NCBI RefSeq assembly: GCF_029962835.1
Contig: NC_080579.1
Location: 79,997,959-80,061,958 of the forward strand
Length of the DNA stretch: 64,000 nt
Direction of reading: 5' to 3'
From: Magnolia sinica
Lineage: Eukaryota > Streptophyta > Magnoliopsida > Magnoliales > Magnoliaceae
Below, piece after piece: positions 1 through 13,129 of the stretch. The stretch's first letter is position 1, and each line of letters begins with the position of its first letter. The translations under genes were made by a program, and so were the position numbers. Under the pieces are notes generated by a model. It was not told the DNA's origin, ran no database searches, and saw nothing but the letters and a program-made list of their open reading frames with translations.

Positions 1-334
1 TGTGAAACTAATTCTGAAGTATTTGAGAGAGTAATTGTGAATTAAGTAATTAAAACTAAGAATTTAAAGGTGGGAACTAGGGTGCCAAGGATCCACTTAT
101 AGTGATCAGGGAGCCCTCTTGCTTGATTCAAGTAACAGAATTAGAATTGGAGTCATATCCTATCCAATTGGAAAATATATCAATAAAACCAAATCTAAGC
201 TTCCATTGACCTAATTCTCAATGAAGGAGAACTATGATAATTGGCAGGGATTCCATCACCAAACCATGCCCAGGAGACATTAGCAAACAATAAGATTGAC
301 AAATCCCATAATCTCAAAGCATGAGAATTGTGAA
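1..334 (-). mobile_element. Athila-like LTR, left copy, outer fragment
   Basis: This stretch matches 23158-23488 almost collinearly, with roughly 6% differences by eye, so it is the interior of the LTR whose full copy is 23036-24373. The first ~120 bp of this LTR lie outside the window. The fragment stops at GTGAA (330-334), where a solo LTR has inserted, and resumes at 6255. On the element's own minus strand this is the 3' LTR. It has no coding capacity. Confidence 0.85.
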
Positions 335-2039
335 TGTCACGCCCCAAACTCAGAAATCGGATTCACAGGAATCCTGATCGCCAAATCCGGTGCCGACAGC
401 CTCCGTAGTACCCCATTCTCGGTTCCTAGCGTCCATATGCTAGATTCCGATTTTGGGATCCTACAAGGAGGATTTTCTTTTTGTACATTTAACTCGTAAT
501 AAGCATAACCACAAGATTACCCAATTCACAAAGGCAACATCATCATCACATATCCACTAATATAATCACTTGAGTACAATGCTGAAAGGGAAATACATAA
601 ATCAAAAATCAAGATCCCGAAAACCGCTGCACGCTCCAAGCTCAACACTACTGCAACCTAACATCACCTGCACGCATCTATCGTGCATAAGCTTATAGAA
701 AGCTTAGAGGGCGATGTAAGTGTGTGCACAAGATAAGTGCCAAGTATTCAACGCAATGACATAATCATACAATGTTGAAATAAGTACAAGGTCATGAATC
801 ATACATTATCAGAATAAGTAAAAATACTGACAAGTCTATGAGTCAAATAATATCAGAATACGTAATACAGATCAACTATACAAATGAAGAGTCAAAGAGA
901 GCCAAATATCAGACGCCGAGAGTATAATGCAATATGTAAATCCTGCTAAGTCCGTCTAGGCCATATAAGTGCAGAAACATAGTAACCCAAAATGCTAAGT
1001 ACTGCGGATGCAATGTGATATGTGGTGCGAATGAAATGACCATGCTGGAGTGTGAAGTCGGGATGATAGTACGTAGTATCGCAGGCTACGGGGTCCACCG
1101 TAAGGGACTTCTAACCAAACCAGTCCCATACCTAAATTTGGATAGTCAGACTCAATGTGGTAAACTCCTAATCTCAGGTTAGTCGCGCGCCCAACCGAAA
1201 TCCTGGCCATGCGAAGGTACACAACAATTAGTTGCGCACCACCATCCCGAGTGGATAGTGAATGAAACAAATGCATGAGTATGCAACTCCTACTCAATAA
1301 GTCCACATGTCAGTATGGTTCTTCTCTGGGAAATCATCGGGGTCTATTACACTCCAAACCAGATTGCCACCCCATCGCGCGCAACAAGGTGAGTGGAAGA
1401 GACCTCATTATCCGCCTGCCAATATCGGGCTCGACTCGTCGATAGCGGACCCATTCCAAGAGCTGGTTAGACTCAGCCTAGCATTGCCTCCTCCTCTAGG
1501 GCAGGTAAGGCCGTAACCCCTTCCAACTAACCACGAGACAGTGGGAGACGCGGCCTAACGGTATATGGCCCTCACGCGCTCATGCATCCACTTGGTCTAG
1601 ACATTGGAGCAACCTCTGGAACCAAGAGGGTTTAGGGACTTTCACTAAGGGATATCTATAGCACCCCATGTAGAACAGATTTTCAGTGTTCCATCTGGCC
1701 ATCCACGAAATACCTGTGGAGGCTACGACCCTGATGTCGCTAGGGCGTACAGTAATCACAAAACACAATGCAAGATGCATGAGTCATACAATCCAATCAT
1801 GCATCAATCCTGGGCATACCGTGTACTCATGTGAGATAATCTCTACCTATTAGGGAGTCTCATAACAACATGCTCAATGTCATATGCAATGGTCAACCAC
1901 ATCTCATAACAAACATGCAGATGATGCGTATGGGCATGTATCGTGATGTTATGCTGTCACATACTCATAATCGGTATCAATAACTGGCACTGACAATCGG
2001 CATTGATGATGTAGACATTTAACCAACATTACCCCCAAG

Positions 2040-3535
2040 AGCGGCCCACATAGAGCCTAACATATAGTGGACCCATTGCCTCACAAAGGGCCTGATATAC
2101 AACACCATGGGCCTCACTCAAGAGCTTAATACACATCACGATGGGCCTTTCACATGGGCCTAACATACATCACAATGGGCTCCATCGCCTGGCCCTTAAA
2201 TGCATCACAATGGGCCTCATCACATAGGCCTCGACAATCGGCCTCGGCAATCAAAAATGGCCTCGACAAACGAAATCGGCCTCAACAATCGGGATCAACA
2301 CTCGAAATCAGCCTCGACACTCGGTCTCGACAATCAAAATTGGCCCATACAATCGGTCTCGACAAATCAGAATCAGCCTCGATACTCGGTCTCGACAATC
2401 GGAATCGGCCCATACAATCGGTCTCGACAAATCAGAATCGGCCTCGATACTCGGTCTCAACGATCGGAATCGGCCCCGATACTCGGCCTTAACAATCGGA
2501 ATCAATTGATCATCAAAATCAGCAAATCAGTCACGTCGATCGGAATCGACAATCGGTCATGACAATCGAAATCAATCGATAATCAGAATCGGTAAATCGC
2601 TCACGTCAATCGGAATCGACAAGTGGTCATGACAATCAAAATTGATCGATAATCAGAATCGGTAAATAGGTCACGTCAATCAAAATCGGTCAATAATCAG
2701 AATCGACAAATCGATCACGTCAATCGGTCACGACAATCGGAATCATCGATAATCAGAATCGGCAAATCGGTCATGTCAATTGGAATCGGTCAATAATCAG
2801 AATCGACAAATCAGTCACGTCAATCAAAATCGGCAAATCGATGACGTCAATCGAAATCGGCAATCGGTCATGACAATCTAAATCGGCAAATCGGTGACGT
2901 CAATCGGAATCGACAATCGGTCATGACAATCGAAATCGGCAAATCGGTGACGTCAATCGAAATCGGCAATCGGTCATGACAATCGAAATCGGCAAATCGG
3001 TGACGTCAATCGGAATCGGCAATCGGTCATAACAATTGGAATCAATCGATAATCAGAATCGGCAAATCAACCATGTCAATCGGGATCTATTGATAATCAG
3101 AATCGGCAAATCGGTCACGTTAATCGGAATCGACATTCGAAATCGGTAAGAATGGGCTTAACAATGCTTAAGGGAAGGTCACAATGAGGACATCTAACCA
3201 TCATTGCCCATCAATGTGGACATCTAACCAACATTGCTCCCAAGGAGTGGCCCACATAAGGGATTCATATGCAACATAACGACCACACATACATCACATC
3301 AGGCCTCACCCATGGGCCTCAAATACATCACAATGGGCCACAACCCATGAGCCTCGAATACACAATAGGTGGGTCTTTCACCTGGGCCTATTACAATCAA
3401 GTGGGCCTCATACCTGGGCCTCCAATATACCTCAATGGGTCTCAACCCATGAGCCCCAAATACATCTCAATGGGCCTCGACTGATGGACCCCAAATATAT
3501 CACAATGGGCCATACCAAATGGGCTAAAACGACTA
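2040..3535. repeat. GGGCCTCA / AATCGGCA tandem arrays inside solo LTR copy 1
   Basis: From about 2213 to 3160 the sequence is an imperfect array of CAATCGGAATCGGCA / AAATCGGT(C/G)ACGT modules. The clearest period is 53 bp (GGTCATGACAATC at 2866, 2919 and 2972). It is bordered on both sides (about 2040-2215 and 3240-3530) by degenerate units built on CACATCACAATGGGCCTCA. The counterpart in the other giant LTR is 57600-59010, but with different unit lengths. Apparent ORFs here simply translate the repeat and are not genes. Confidence 0.85.
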
Positions 3536-5400
3536 CACCATTCATCCATCTATAGAGATTATTTTAGAGCATTATCCAACAATGAATCATATCAAAAGAT
3601 CATCTGGACCATACCACAAATAACCGTGGTGATAATAATTTTCATAGTTAAATTTCTAGTGAGCCCACCATAGTATTTATTTTTCCATCCATACTGTTCA
3701 TAAGATCATAAGGACCCGAACAGGGAAGGAAAACAACTATCATAATGAATTAAAACTTTTGTAACCCAAAGGGGTTTCAAGGGTGGGCGTTCAACACTAC
3801 TATTTTATGTAGGATGGTCGACTTGATATTAGATCTGCCTTCTTGTATTTTATTATTTTATTTTTTTTTAGTCTCAAGCCCAAGGACGAGCTCACCAAAT
3901 GTATTGATGGTTTGGATAAAACACATGCGGCATGGTGGGCCCACGTCCAATCTGATGGACGGCTTAGATATAGAATACATACATCAAAAAGGGGCCACCG
4001 TCCCACCATGTGGACGGTGTGGATAAGACTCACACATCACGTGTGGCCCGTCAAATTGGATGGACGGTGTGGATACAGCACACGCATCATGGTGGGTCCT
4101 CACGCACGTCAAATGGATAAACGGCAAGGATACATCACGGTGGGTTCCACCCGTAAGATGGATGGACGGCTTGGACGTAATGGCTGCTGCACCGTCTGGC
4201 AAATGGACAGTGCAGATGCAACATACATCATGGTGCGGTCCACGTAGTGGCCCACCTTAACATATATAATATAATATAATATATTATCATATAATATAAT
4301 ATAATATAATATATTACATTACATTATATTATAATATAACATGACACGAAGAAAGCCACCGTCCAGAGAGTGACGATCTGGACGGTGCATATCAGATGCA
4401 TATGAGGTGGTGGGTCCACATGTGTGGCCCACCAATATGATATTATTAATATATTATATATTATATACATTATTATATATACACAGATTTATATATAAAC
4501 ATGGGTGTGTGAAAAGGTGCAAGGGCCAGCGTTGAATGCAAAACATGCACCATAGTGAGATCGTCCAGATGAAATGAATGGACGGCTTGGATGAAATACA
4601 TCCATCAGTGGTGGCCCAATCTGCCACTGTCCAGATGGACAGATGAAGTGGATTATACATATATCACGGTAACCCCTAGCTCCTGCTGTTTGTGCAGCAG
4701 CTACAGGCCCACCGTCCATCAGATGGACGGTGGGGATCAAAAGTACATATATAGTGGGGTCCCATTTAAATGGATGGCATGAATGAAGCACACGCATCAC
4801 GTGGGACCATGCAAATGCACGGTGTGGATAATACCCACAAGACTGGCGCCAGTACACAGCCACGGATTGGTCGCCCCAGTAGATGGTCGGGCTGGATCAT
4901 CAGACCCAATCACTTGCTGACGTCATCAGTTGGGGCCCACCGCCCCTGATGGTGAAGGCATACATCATGGTGGGTCCCACGTGGGGCCCACATGATATAA
5001 TATTATATTATTAAATAATATATATACATAAATATACGACCGTACAGCATCCAGAAACGCTGGACGGACAGCCTGAAGTCTGCACATGTGCGATGTGTGG
5101 GACCCACGAGACTTCGACAACAGCAGCAGGTGCTGGCCGTCCAGCAGATGGACGGCCCAGCTACAACATGGGCACGAGGTGGGTCCACACGTGTGGGACC
5201 CACCAGCAGTGTTTGATCGAGCAGACATTTGTGTTTTTCCTTCGTCTAGGAGCACTGGAGGCTGGACGTACCAGCCCCAGCAACTGGGCCCCAATAAGAT
5301 CGGGCCCACTGATGGACAGTCTGGCTTGGTACAACACAAACATCGAGGTGGGGTCCGCACGTCCCCTGATGGATGGTTGTCCACTTGAGATTTGAATTTG
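3536..5400. repeat. TGGACGGTGTGGAT / ATGGTGGGTCC motif field inside solo LTR copy 1
   Basis: The first ~270 bp are a degraded copy of the fold-back MITE core (ATCATCTGGACC, ATCCATACTGTTCATAAG). After it, the motif GATGGACGG(T/C)(G/T)TGGAT followed by ATCATGGTGGGTCC recurs irregularly about every 50-100 bp to 5400. AT-rich TATAA repeats interrupt it at 4261-4340 and 4437-4490. There is no coding evidence. The same motifs occur in the MITEs and in the array at 26210-27260. Confidence 0.7.
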
Positions 5401-6254
5401 CTTCAATGGATGGACGGTGTGGAGACACAAATCATGGTGGGTCCTCATGGCTGTGAAGCATGGATCAAGTAGGCCACACACCAACACACATAGAGAGAGA
5501 GAAGGAGAGGAAAATCGGATGGTAGAGGGACCCCGCCACCATGGGCCCCTCTTTACAATGCATATATCAAGATAGATACCACCATATGTGGGCCCTCTAA
5601 ACATTCAAAATCATAAAAAAAAAAAAAAATCACCCACCTTAGATCTCTTCTTCCTTCTTCCGCCAATGCATGCTAGAGCTCCAAATGAACAATTTCTACG
5701 ATTGGGATCAAACTTGGATGGTGGAGATGGGAGATAGAAGTGGGCCACACAAAGCTTCTCCCATGGAGAGTCATGGATGTGAGTTGCTTGGGAGGAAAAA
5801 TGAGTGAGAGAGGTGTAAGAGAAAGAGAGAGAGATGAGTGTGATGGGTGAAAAGGTGAGTGATGGGTGTACTTTGTGTAAGAGGATGTTGACTTTAGGGG
5901 TTGCTTAAGGATGGGGTGATGTGTACTTGACATGAGGTGTGATTGATGGGATTGATGGGACATGATTTAAAATCTTTCTTAGGTTTGCAAATGCACGGTG
6001 TTTTCTCAAACTGAACACAAGCCCACATCTTGTGGCCTGGGTATCACCTCGACGCGCGAGATGCGGCATCGGAACCACGACGACTGCGCGGTCGCTAGGG
6101 TATGAGTCTTGGGTTAAGCCGACTCCGGTTTGCAGGACTCGGCTTAGGATCGCGCGCAAACGTCGGATAAGGGTCGAAGGTTACCGAAATTCGATTAGGA
6201 AGATCGCAGGAACTTACGGAACGGTACGGAGTAGGACACGGGCCTTACAGTGAA

Positions 6255-7134
6255 GATTATGAAGGATTCCATCACCCTACCATGCCGAAGGGACGATTTT
6301 GAACAACATGACACTAATTTCGCAATCTCAAATCAGGAAAAGAAGATACTCAAAGCTATTATAGATTTACTGTAATTTAAGTTACAATAAACTATTAAAA
6401 ATTGAAAGTATTCCTTAAATATCAAATTAGAATCCATGGAGTTCAACATAAATATGAATCAAAGTAATAGAAACATCTCATCATACTACAAGCTTCACCT
6501 CTTAGCCCTAACTAAGAGGTTTAGCCAACCATAGACATGATTGGATCTAAAACCCTAGAAGAAAGCATGAAAACAACAAAGGAAGAAGAAGAAAAACTCT
6601 TGGCGATGGCTTCTCCACTCTTTTTCTCCACTCCTTAAACCCTATAAGATGCCTAGGAACATCCTAGAGAGTCCTATTTATAGTTGTGAAACTCCAACTT
6701 TTGTACCTAGTTGGAAAACTCTATAAATCGCCTCAAATTTACACGGTTTGCTAAAATAGACTTCACTCTACGTTAGTTTTCTAAAATAGACTTCACTTTG
6801 CACAATTTCACAAAATGACCCAGAGTTTCAGAATATTCTTTTTCAGGACGATTTCAGAATTCCTTTTCTTCACTTCAAATTTTTGATTCTCTTCATTCTT
6901 CACTTGGTTTTCTTAGATCTTTGGCATGTGAATTCTTCAATCTTAGTCTCCTTAAATCCATCCCTTGCCTTGGTGATTCTTGATCATCAAATCCATACTT
7001 TTAGCACATTTTCAATCTAAGCTCTTAAATTCACCTTGCAACACAAACATGAGTAAAATAGAACATTAAGCATTATCATGTTTATAAAACCAAGATATAA
7101 ATGGGGGATAATATGCAATATTTTACCCTCAACA
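6255..7134 (-). mobile_element. Athila-like LTR, left copy, inner fragment
   Basis: This continues the LTR interrupted at 334 and is collinear with 23488-24373. It ends CCCTCAACA, so the element strand starts TGTTGAGGGT. That start is close to TGTTGAGACTC of the Athila-like LTRs at 11164 and 19886, which places the two elements in the same group. Confidence 0.87.
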
Positions 7135-7146
7135 CAATCCCCAACC
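7135..7146 (-). other. Polypurine tract of the outer Athila-like element
   Basis: The minus strand reads GGTTGGGGATTG directly before the LTR start TGTTGAG. It lines up with GGTTGGGGGTG before the right LTR of the nested plus-strand element (19875-19885). In LTR elements this tract primes plus-strand DNA synthesis. Confidence 0.8.
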
Positions 7147-8600
7147 AGCATTTTGCTCGTCCCGAGCAAAGTATGCGAAAAATATTTCGAGAACCATAGG
7201 ATAATTTCTATAAGCTCAAGTGGTTTTAGAAAAACAATCCAGATAATAGAATTTTATAATACATCAATGTTGTGCATTACCTTCTCCTAAACTCTAGCAC
7301 TTGGTAAGTTTCATAATCAAGTTCAAAGCATTAATCTTCCAATTAGAACAATTACAAACATTGAGTTCCATGGGTGTTTAGTGAAGTCTAGACTTATCAC
7401 AATCTAATGTTCAGTTCTTCGCTTTCATGATAACATTGATAGTTAAAAGAGCATTCAGGACAACCAAAACCTAAACCGAAACCTATCTTACATTTCATCT
7501 TTTAATTCCCTCTTTTATTCCTCAAGCTTTTAATTTTTTCATCGATGGCTTTCAAGCTATGTCAACCTTTTTAAAGATCTTTAATAGGTAGCCATTTTTT
7601 ACGACAACTATTTTTTTAGCTATGTATTTTTTTTTTTCTTTTCAATTCTTCTTATTGAACATGATGGATAAATTCCTCAGGTTGGTTCCTTCCATGCATA
7701 ATAATCATCAAGTTAACAATTCAGTATCAAACTGACACTTTACTATGTAAGCTAAATGTGACATGTGAGACCATGACTCAATCAATGTTTATAACTTCTA
7801 ATCGAGAATTAATCACTTAACTTAATTTTGAGATCTCTCAAGTGACTAAACTCCAATAGACATAAGGCATCAATATTAAGTATCTTGTAATTCTAATTTT
7901 TCAAAAAAATTTCAATTTTTCACAATTTTTGCTCAAAGACTGAGAAAACACCGATTAGCTTGTCTAATCCACACCCTCAACCTAAAATCTACATTGTCCT
8001 CAATGTAAAAGAAATAAGCATGTAATGCAAAAGAGGCAATGGAAAGAAAATGGAAGTGATGGAAAGATAATACCTGAAGAAGGAATTTTTGAGGCTTTTC
8101 TAATGATCTCTATGTGAAGATGGGTTAGCAAAAAAGACTCAACAGACAATAAGCAAACTATCTTAAACAGTGGAAAGAAAACTATCATAAAACAGTGGAA
8201 AGCAAACTATCCTAATCCTAAATTCTTTGAAAGCAATAAGCCTAACTAGGAAAATAAAGGAAAGCTACTCAGTCATATCACAAGGTTCCTCTTTCGACCA
8301 ATATCTTGATAAATTTCTCAGTTGGTTTCTTAACAAAATCATCCAAAAGCCCTTTTTGCAATAGGCTTGGATGTCCTGGAGCATGAATTTTCAATGAAAT
8401 TTGTGAACCTCAACATAAAGTTTCCTTTTAATCTCCTGAGGTGTCCAAAGTACATATGATTCACCTGAGATAAAGAAAGTTTCAGAGTTAGTGCAACATG
8501 GTGAATTAGAGACTACAAGTAGATAAAATTAAGAGAAATTCTCAGTAGGTGATGTATTCTCAACATATTCCGAAGTTTCAAACTTCGGTTTAACTTTCAG
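7147..8600 (-). other. Non-coding 3' region of the outer Athila-like element
   Basis: No ORF is supported here. The minus strand at about 7969-8010 reads ATTGAGGACAATGTAGATTT followed by a G-rich tract. The same motif lies downstream of pol in the nested element (about 18675-18710), so this is the conserved Athila-type 3' untranslated segment rather than a gene. Confidence 0.65.
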
Positions 8601-10295
8601 TTACTCCTCCCTTAATGGTAAACATTCAAGATCTGTGGAAGGAGGGGCTTCAGAATAAGGGTTCTCTCGATCAGTAACAACCACCGAGGTGTTATTTTGT
8701 AAAGCATCCATTATTTCTCTTATCATGGGATCATTTGAATTTGTAAAATATGTCAAGCGATCTTTCAGAGAGTTGAGATAGTCAGTTGAGAGAGGCTCAT
8801 TTTTCACATTGAGGTCTATGGTGATATGCCCAATGATTCCTTCATCTTCTCTTAGAATAGAGAGAAACATGATCTCTTGCTCTTCACCTTAGTGAGAGTC
8901 AATTGTCACCGGATACATCTCGCCCTATCCTGCATAGATAGATTGTGGATCAGTAGGCACATTGATGTGAAGATTCTGTTCATTGCTACTACTTAATAGA
9001 GGCACTATATCGTCAAGGGTTGATAGCTCAGATGATGGCCTTAAGTAGGTGGTTTTAAATTTCGGAGTCATATCGAGCAACTCATCCATCTCCCTAATCA
9101 TATTATAATTTAAATTAGGGGAGTGGTTTACACACGCTTCAAAAGAGCTGGAAGGGTCAGTTGAAAAAGGTTCATCCTCCACATTTAAATCAGGTGTGTC
9201 AGATGGGTGGAATAGATCATTATGGTCAACAACTTCCTATACCTCGTGATCACTTTCCCGAACCATAATTAAAATCGATTCCAGTGAATCTTGGGCTGTA
9301 AACTCATGATTCTCATCCCAATACTTATCATCTTCCAATTCAGTACAATTCACAAGTGGGATGAGATCACTTTCCTCACACTGTTTTTCTAGGTTGAGTT
9401 GAGGCTCGAATAAACTATTCTCTTCCTCCTCATTAAATTCAAGTGTGTCATATGACTGGAGTGTATCAATATCATTATATTTGAAAGATACCCATGACTC
9501 TTGATCTTTACTTTGGAGAGTCATCGAGATCGACTCTCCAGGAAATTGAACCATATGATCACTTATAGAAGCTAACTCCTTATTCTCAATTTCAGTATTC
9601 TCCATAATCACATCACGTGAACCTAACTGTTGTATATTGTTTATAAGTTCTTGAAATCTTTGGAGTGTGTTTTGCTGGATGAGCTCTAGAGTTTGTGTAG
9701 AATTCTGAAACGAATTCTCTTAGATCGTTTCTTATTGGATCTCAAAGGCATAGAACCCATGAGAATTATCACTATGATGCATTGTTGATTCAACTTCCCA
9801 ATCTCGATGTTTCCACTGATTATAAGTAGGGAGTTGAGAATGAAGAATTGGATTCAGTTGAGGCTGGGGTGAACTAGCCTCCTTTAACTTATCAAGATGC
9901 AATGCAAGCACTTCTGTCATTCTTCTTAGGCCAGCAAAATCATCTGTGTAACTTTAAAGTGACTCCTCTTGGATCATTTCTGGTTGGGTTTCAAAGCTAG
10001 AGGACCCAAGAGAAATGTCACTATGATATATTATCAGTTCATCTTCCCAACATTGATGTTTCCACAGATTTTAGTCATACAGGTCATAGGTGGGAGAATC
10101 TGGTGGTTGTTGGTACATATTATCACCCATAATATAATCTCTCATTGTTTTCTTCTTATCTGATGGGTGATAATAGTTCTCACTCGCATGATAACCCCAA
10201 CAATCACGTGCTGTTTTCTTAATCCGTAGGGTGTAATTGTTCTCCTGCATATGATTGCGTAAGGACTTCTTAACCAGTGGAGCATTGTATTCCAT
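8601..10295 (-). pseudogene. Unrecognised acidic ORF remnants of a non-autonomous Athila-like element
   Basis: Five minus-strand open stretches (10071-10295, 9732-9920, 9237-9611, 8925-9182, 8601-8870) follow each other at the position where gag-pol would stand between the leader and the 3' region. They are rich in Asp, Glu, Ser and Asn and read as one decayed polypeptide of about 500-560 aa broken by stops and frameshifts. I see no zinc knuckle, DSG protease site, RT or integrase motif. A module recurs: EPLSTD...SNDPMIREIMDAL in the last stretch and EPFSTD...NYNMIREMDELL in the one before. I do not recognise the family. It could be a captured host fragment or a gag-derived protein of a non-autonomous lineage. 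Confidence 0.5.
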
Positions 10296-10790
10296 TTGGT
10301 TATTGATGATGTTTTTAGAAAAAATTTTGAGACAGGTTATTTTCTAACATAATCATCAGACAGCCCTTCACAATTTCTCGTACTCTCTAAAACTAACTCA
10401 GCATATTAACGTTCTCACTCTTGCATATACATGGTGAAACCCTAATCCTAAAATAGAATAAAAGAAAAATCCTACAGCAATATGGAAAGTAAGTAGATGA
10501 GAAGTTAGAAGGAGTTTACCAATTTGGAGAGTTCTATGTTAGGATCCTACAAAACAGAAAACAATGTTAGTTTCTAAAAATAAATCAGAAAAAACCCCAA
10601 CCTAAAAACAAAACAAAAAGTTAGTCCTAAAAACAAATTAGTTTCTTTAAAAAAATAGTTTTTAAAAACAAATTAGGAAAGTTTCTAAATCTAGAAATAG
10701 AAAGAAAAGTTAGTTTCTAAAAATAAATTAGGAAAGTTTTTAGATCTGGAAATAGAAAAAAAGAGAATTAGAAAGTAAAAAAGGGTGAGC
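10296..10790 (-). other. Leader-like A-rich repeat segment
   Basis: This holds degenerate repeats of AGTTTCTAAAAACAAATTAG. The stretch from 10511 (GTTTACCAATTTGGAGAG) resembles 22545 onward (GTTACCAAATTAGAAG), next to the PBS of the outer element. It is probably part of that element's 5' leader, displaced by later insertions. No gene is present. Confidence 0.5.
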
Positions 10791-11158
10791 TTAACAGTCC
10801 TTGGGGAGGGGGGGGGGGGTGAAGTCCTAATAAAAACTTAAAGTACTGAAATAATAAACAAATCAGAATAAATCAAAAATCTCAATAGCTCTAATATTGA
10901 AAATTTAATTCAAACTTAGTTTGTATGATAACCTTCACAAAAAACAACGTTTTAGGTAGGACAACCTTATTTCACGAACGTTTGTAAGGATCAAGACTTC
11001 AAACCAAAGCAAGATCCAATAGAGCTATCTATTACAAGCATTCACCACATTTGCATAAATAAAATTACAATCATTTTCCACAAATGCAAAAAGTAAACAT
11101 TCACTACAAACACCCAGAATTATAGTGGTTCAGTGTGTACACCAACTATTCTCAAACG
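10790..11158 (-). mobile_element. LTR-like segment, left part
   Basis: The sequence contains a G13 run (10808-10820) and, just before the Athila insertion, the phrase GGTTCAGTGTGTACACCAAC. It resumes after the Athila TSD at 21188. The overall look is of a copia-type LTR read in reverse, but the outer ends and TSD could not be fixed, so the family is uncertain. Confidence 0.35.
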
Positions 11159-11163
11159 GCCAC

Positions 11164-12440
11164 TGTTGAGACTCAAATATTGCATAATTTTTCTCATTTA
11201 CATCTTAGTTTTATAAACATGAATTAGCTTAATGTTCTAATTTACTCATGTATGTGTTGCAAGGTGAATTTAAGAGCTTGGATTGAAAAAGGGTACTAAA
11301 AAGCATGGATTTGATGCTCAAGAATCACCAAGGCAAGGGATGGATCTTAGGAGACCAAGATTGAAGAATTCACATGCCAAAGATCCAAGAAAACCAAGTG
11401 AGGAATGAAAATCCTGAAATCGTCCTGAAAAGTGTATTCTAAAGCTTTGAAGTCTATTTTAGAAAACTGCACAGCAAGAAGTCTGTTTTAAACGAACTAT
11501 GCAGCGGGAAGTGTATTTTAGAAAAATACGTATATTTGAGGCATTTTCTAGGATTTTTCAACTTTATACGAAAATTGGAGTTTCCTACTTATAAATAGGG
11601 CTTCCTAGGGCATTCTTAAACATCATTAGAAGCATTCAAGACCAATATTTAGGGTTTTTAAAGAGTTTTTAGTTTTATTAAAGCTTTATAAGTTGTTTTT
11701 TTTATTTTAGATCTTTTCTATTTATATTTTTTTCTTCTTTCTTTCTTGTTGCTTTTTATTTCTTCAATTTAATTATGTTTTTCTACGTTTCTTCTAGCTC
11801 AAGTTAGAAGGGAAGCACATTGGTTTAATATTTTTTTAAGATTATGATGATTGATTATTTTAATGATGAGAAGAACGGTATATGCATGTTATTTATTATT
11901 TAGGATTTGTTTTTTATCCTCTTATAAGATCCATATGTTTCCATCATATGAGATCCACATTGATGGATAGGCTTACCCTAAATCAATCAAATTTCCTAGA
12001 TAGGAGAGGTTCTCAACCTGTTATATTTCTTTGATATTCATTATCCTATAGATATTGAATACTTAAAATCACTGGCGCTTGAGAATATATGTCAATGGTG
12101 CAAATTCATTATTTTCTAATCTTTTATATCATTTATTAAAATATTTAAACTGTTTTATTTTTCGATTAGGCTGACCATAGTGCTCAGATCCTAGTTGTGT
12201 TATCCAACTCATCATGATTTTGGATCATTAACTTATGTGTGGAACTTTGAAGCTTGGGTATTTTATTCAGTTGAATTACATCCATTCAAAAATTCCAAAA
12301 TCAAATCATCAGATTAATTTTTATTACTTAGTTTGTTTTGTATTTGATTTTTTTCTTCTCACAATTCATCTCCCTGTGGGATCGACCCTGTATTCACAGG
12401 ATACTACTTACGAACCTCTGCACTTGGAGGCAAGCAATCA
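11164..12440 (+). repeat. 5' LTR of the Athila-like element
   Basis: The LTR is 1,277 bp, starting TGTTGAGACTC and ending GCAAGCAATCA. TATAAATA at 11590-11597 is a plausible promoter box. It is about 20 bp shorter than the 3' LTR, mainly from a ~24-bp segment present near 20120 and absent near 11408. Confidence 0.95.
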
Positions 12441-12446
12441 AGTTTT

Positions 12447-12464
12447 TGGCACCGTTGCCAGGGA
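12447..12464 (+). other. Primer-binding site, tRNA-Asp type
   Basis: TGGCACCGTTGCCAGGGA lies 6 bp after the LTR. It matches the Athila/Calypso-type site (TGGCGCCGTTG...) except for G-to-A changes that look like deaminated CpG. Confidence 0.85.
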
Positions 12465-12784
12465 GAGACTAGATAGATTATATCTGTGCAAGATAGCTAA
12501 GGTAAGTTTTCTTCTAAGGTAAGTTCCCTTCTAAACCTTCCAAATTTTCTGTGAATTTTTTTTTTTCTCTTCTCTTTTTCTTTGAAAATAAATTCAGTTG
12601 GGTCTTTCAAGCACTAACTATGACATAAGGTTGCTCTGCTTGGGATTTTATCACCCAAGTGCTATGGTTGTCCTACAGTTGCTGTTTGATCATAAAGATC
12701 ATTCGTTGAATCTATTTTCCAGATTAGCATAGTTTAATTTATGCATTAGTTTTACTTTTATTTATTTATTTATTTTTATTTTTT

Positions 12785-12952
12785 TGTGGATTGAACCCTC
12801 ATGGTCGGCCCTGCCACCTGGGTTGTTGATTTATTTTTGCTTTGTGGACTGAACCCTCATGGTCGGCCCTGCCACCTGGGTTGTTGATTTAGTTTGCTTT
12901 GTGGATTGAACCCTCATGGTCGGCCTTGTCGCCTGGGTTGTTGGTTAAGTTT
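12785..12952 (+). repeat. Three ~58-bp tandem repeats in the Athila leader
   Basis: Units start at 12785, 12843 and 12900, each containing TGGA(T/C)TGAACCCTCATGG and CACCTGGGTTGTTG. They lie between the primer-binding site and gag and show no coding potential. Confidence 0.85.
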
Positions 12953-13129
12953 TTATTTTTATTTTAAGTATCATACTTGCTATTTGAATTAGTGGTATTT
13001 GTTGTGTGGTGTGGATAGTTTATATCCCGTTGGAGTAGGGATCAAAACAATCGACTCTTCTCCGAAGGCGGACTAGTTCCAGGCTTTGATCATTCACTTA
13101 GAAGAGGCACTTAACATCACTTAGATTCC

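Larger units (their letters stand above)
335..6249 (-). mobile_element. Giant (5.9 kb) solo LTR, copy 1
   Basis: The sequence begins TGTCACGCCCC, ends CCTTACA, and is flanked by a perfect 5-bp duplication GTGAA (330-334 and 6250-6254). It splits an LTR whose intact copy (23036-24373) lacks it, which fixes both junctions. TG...CA ends and a 5-bp TSD are the LTR-integrase signature. Neither terminus recurs at the opposite end and no gag-pol is present, so this is one LTR rather than a two-LTR element. Read on the minus strand it starts TGTAAGGCCCG and ends GGGGCGTGACA, termini common in plant Ty3/gypsy LTRs. It is homologous and inverted to 55015-60973. Its middle is packed with tandem and motif repeats. 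The length is extreme for an LTR. Confidence 0.88.

Noticed and set aside
2154-2562. Overlapping ORFs with repeated GLDNRNR / QSASTNQNRP peptides (also 58420-58626)
   Set aside because: They are translations of the AATCGG/CCGATT tandem arrays, open on several frames only because the repeat unit lacks stops.
3800-5604. His/Trp/Pro-rich ORFs on both strands between 3800 and 5600
   Set aside because: They follow the GGTGGGTCC/GGACGG motif field of the solo LTR. Neither strand shows a domain or consistent frame.
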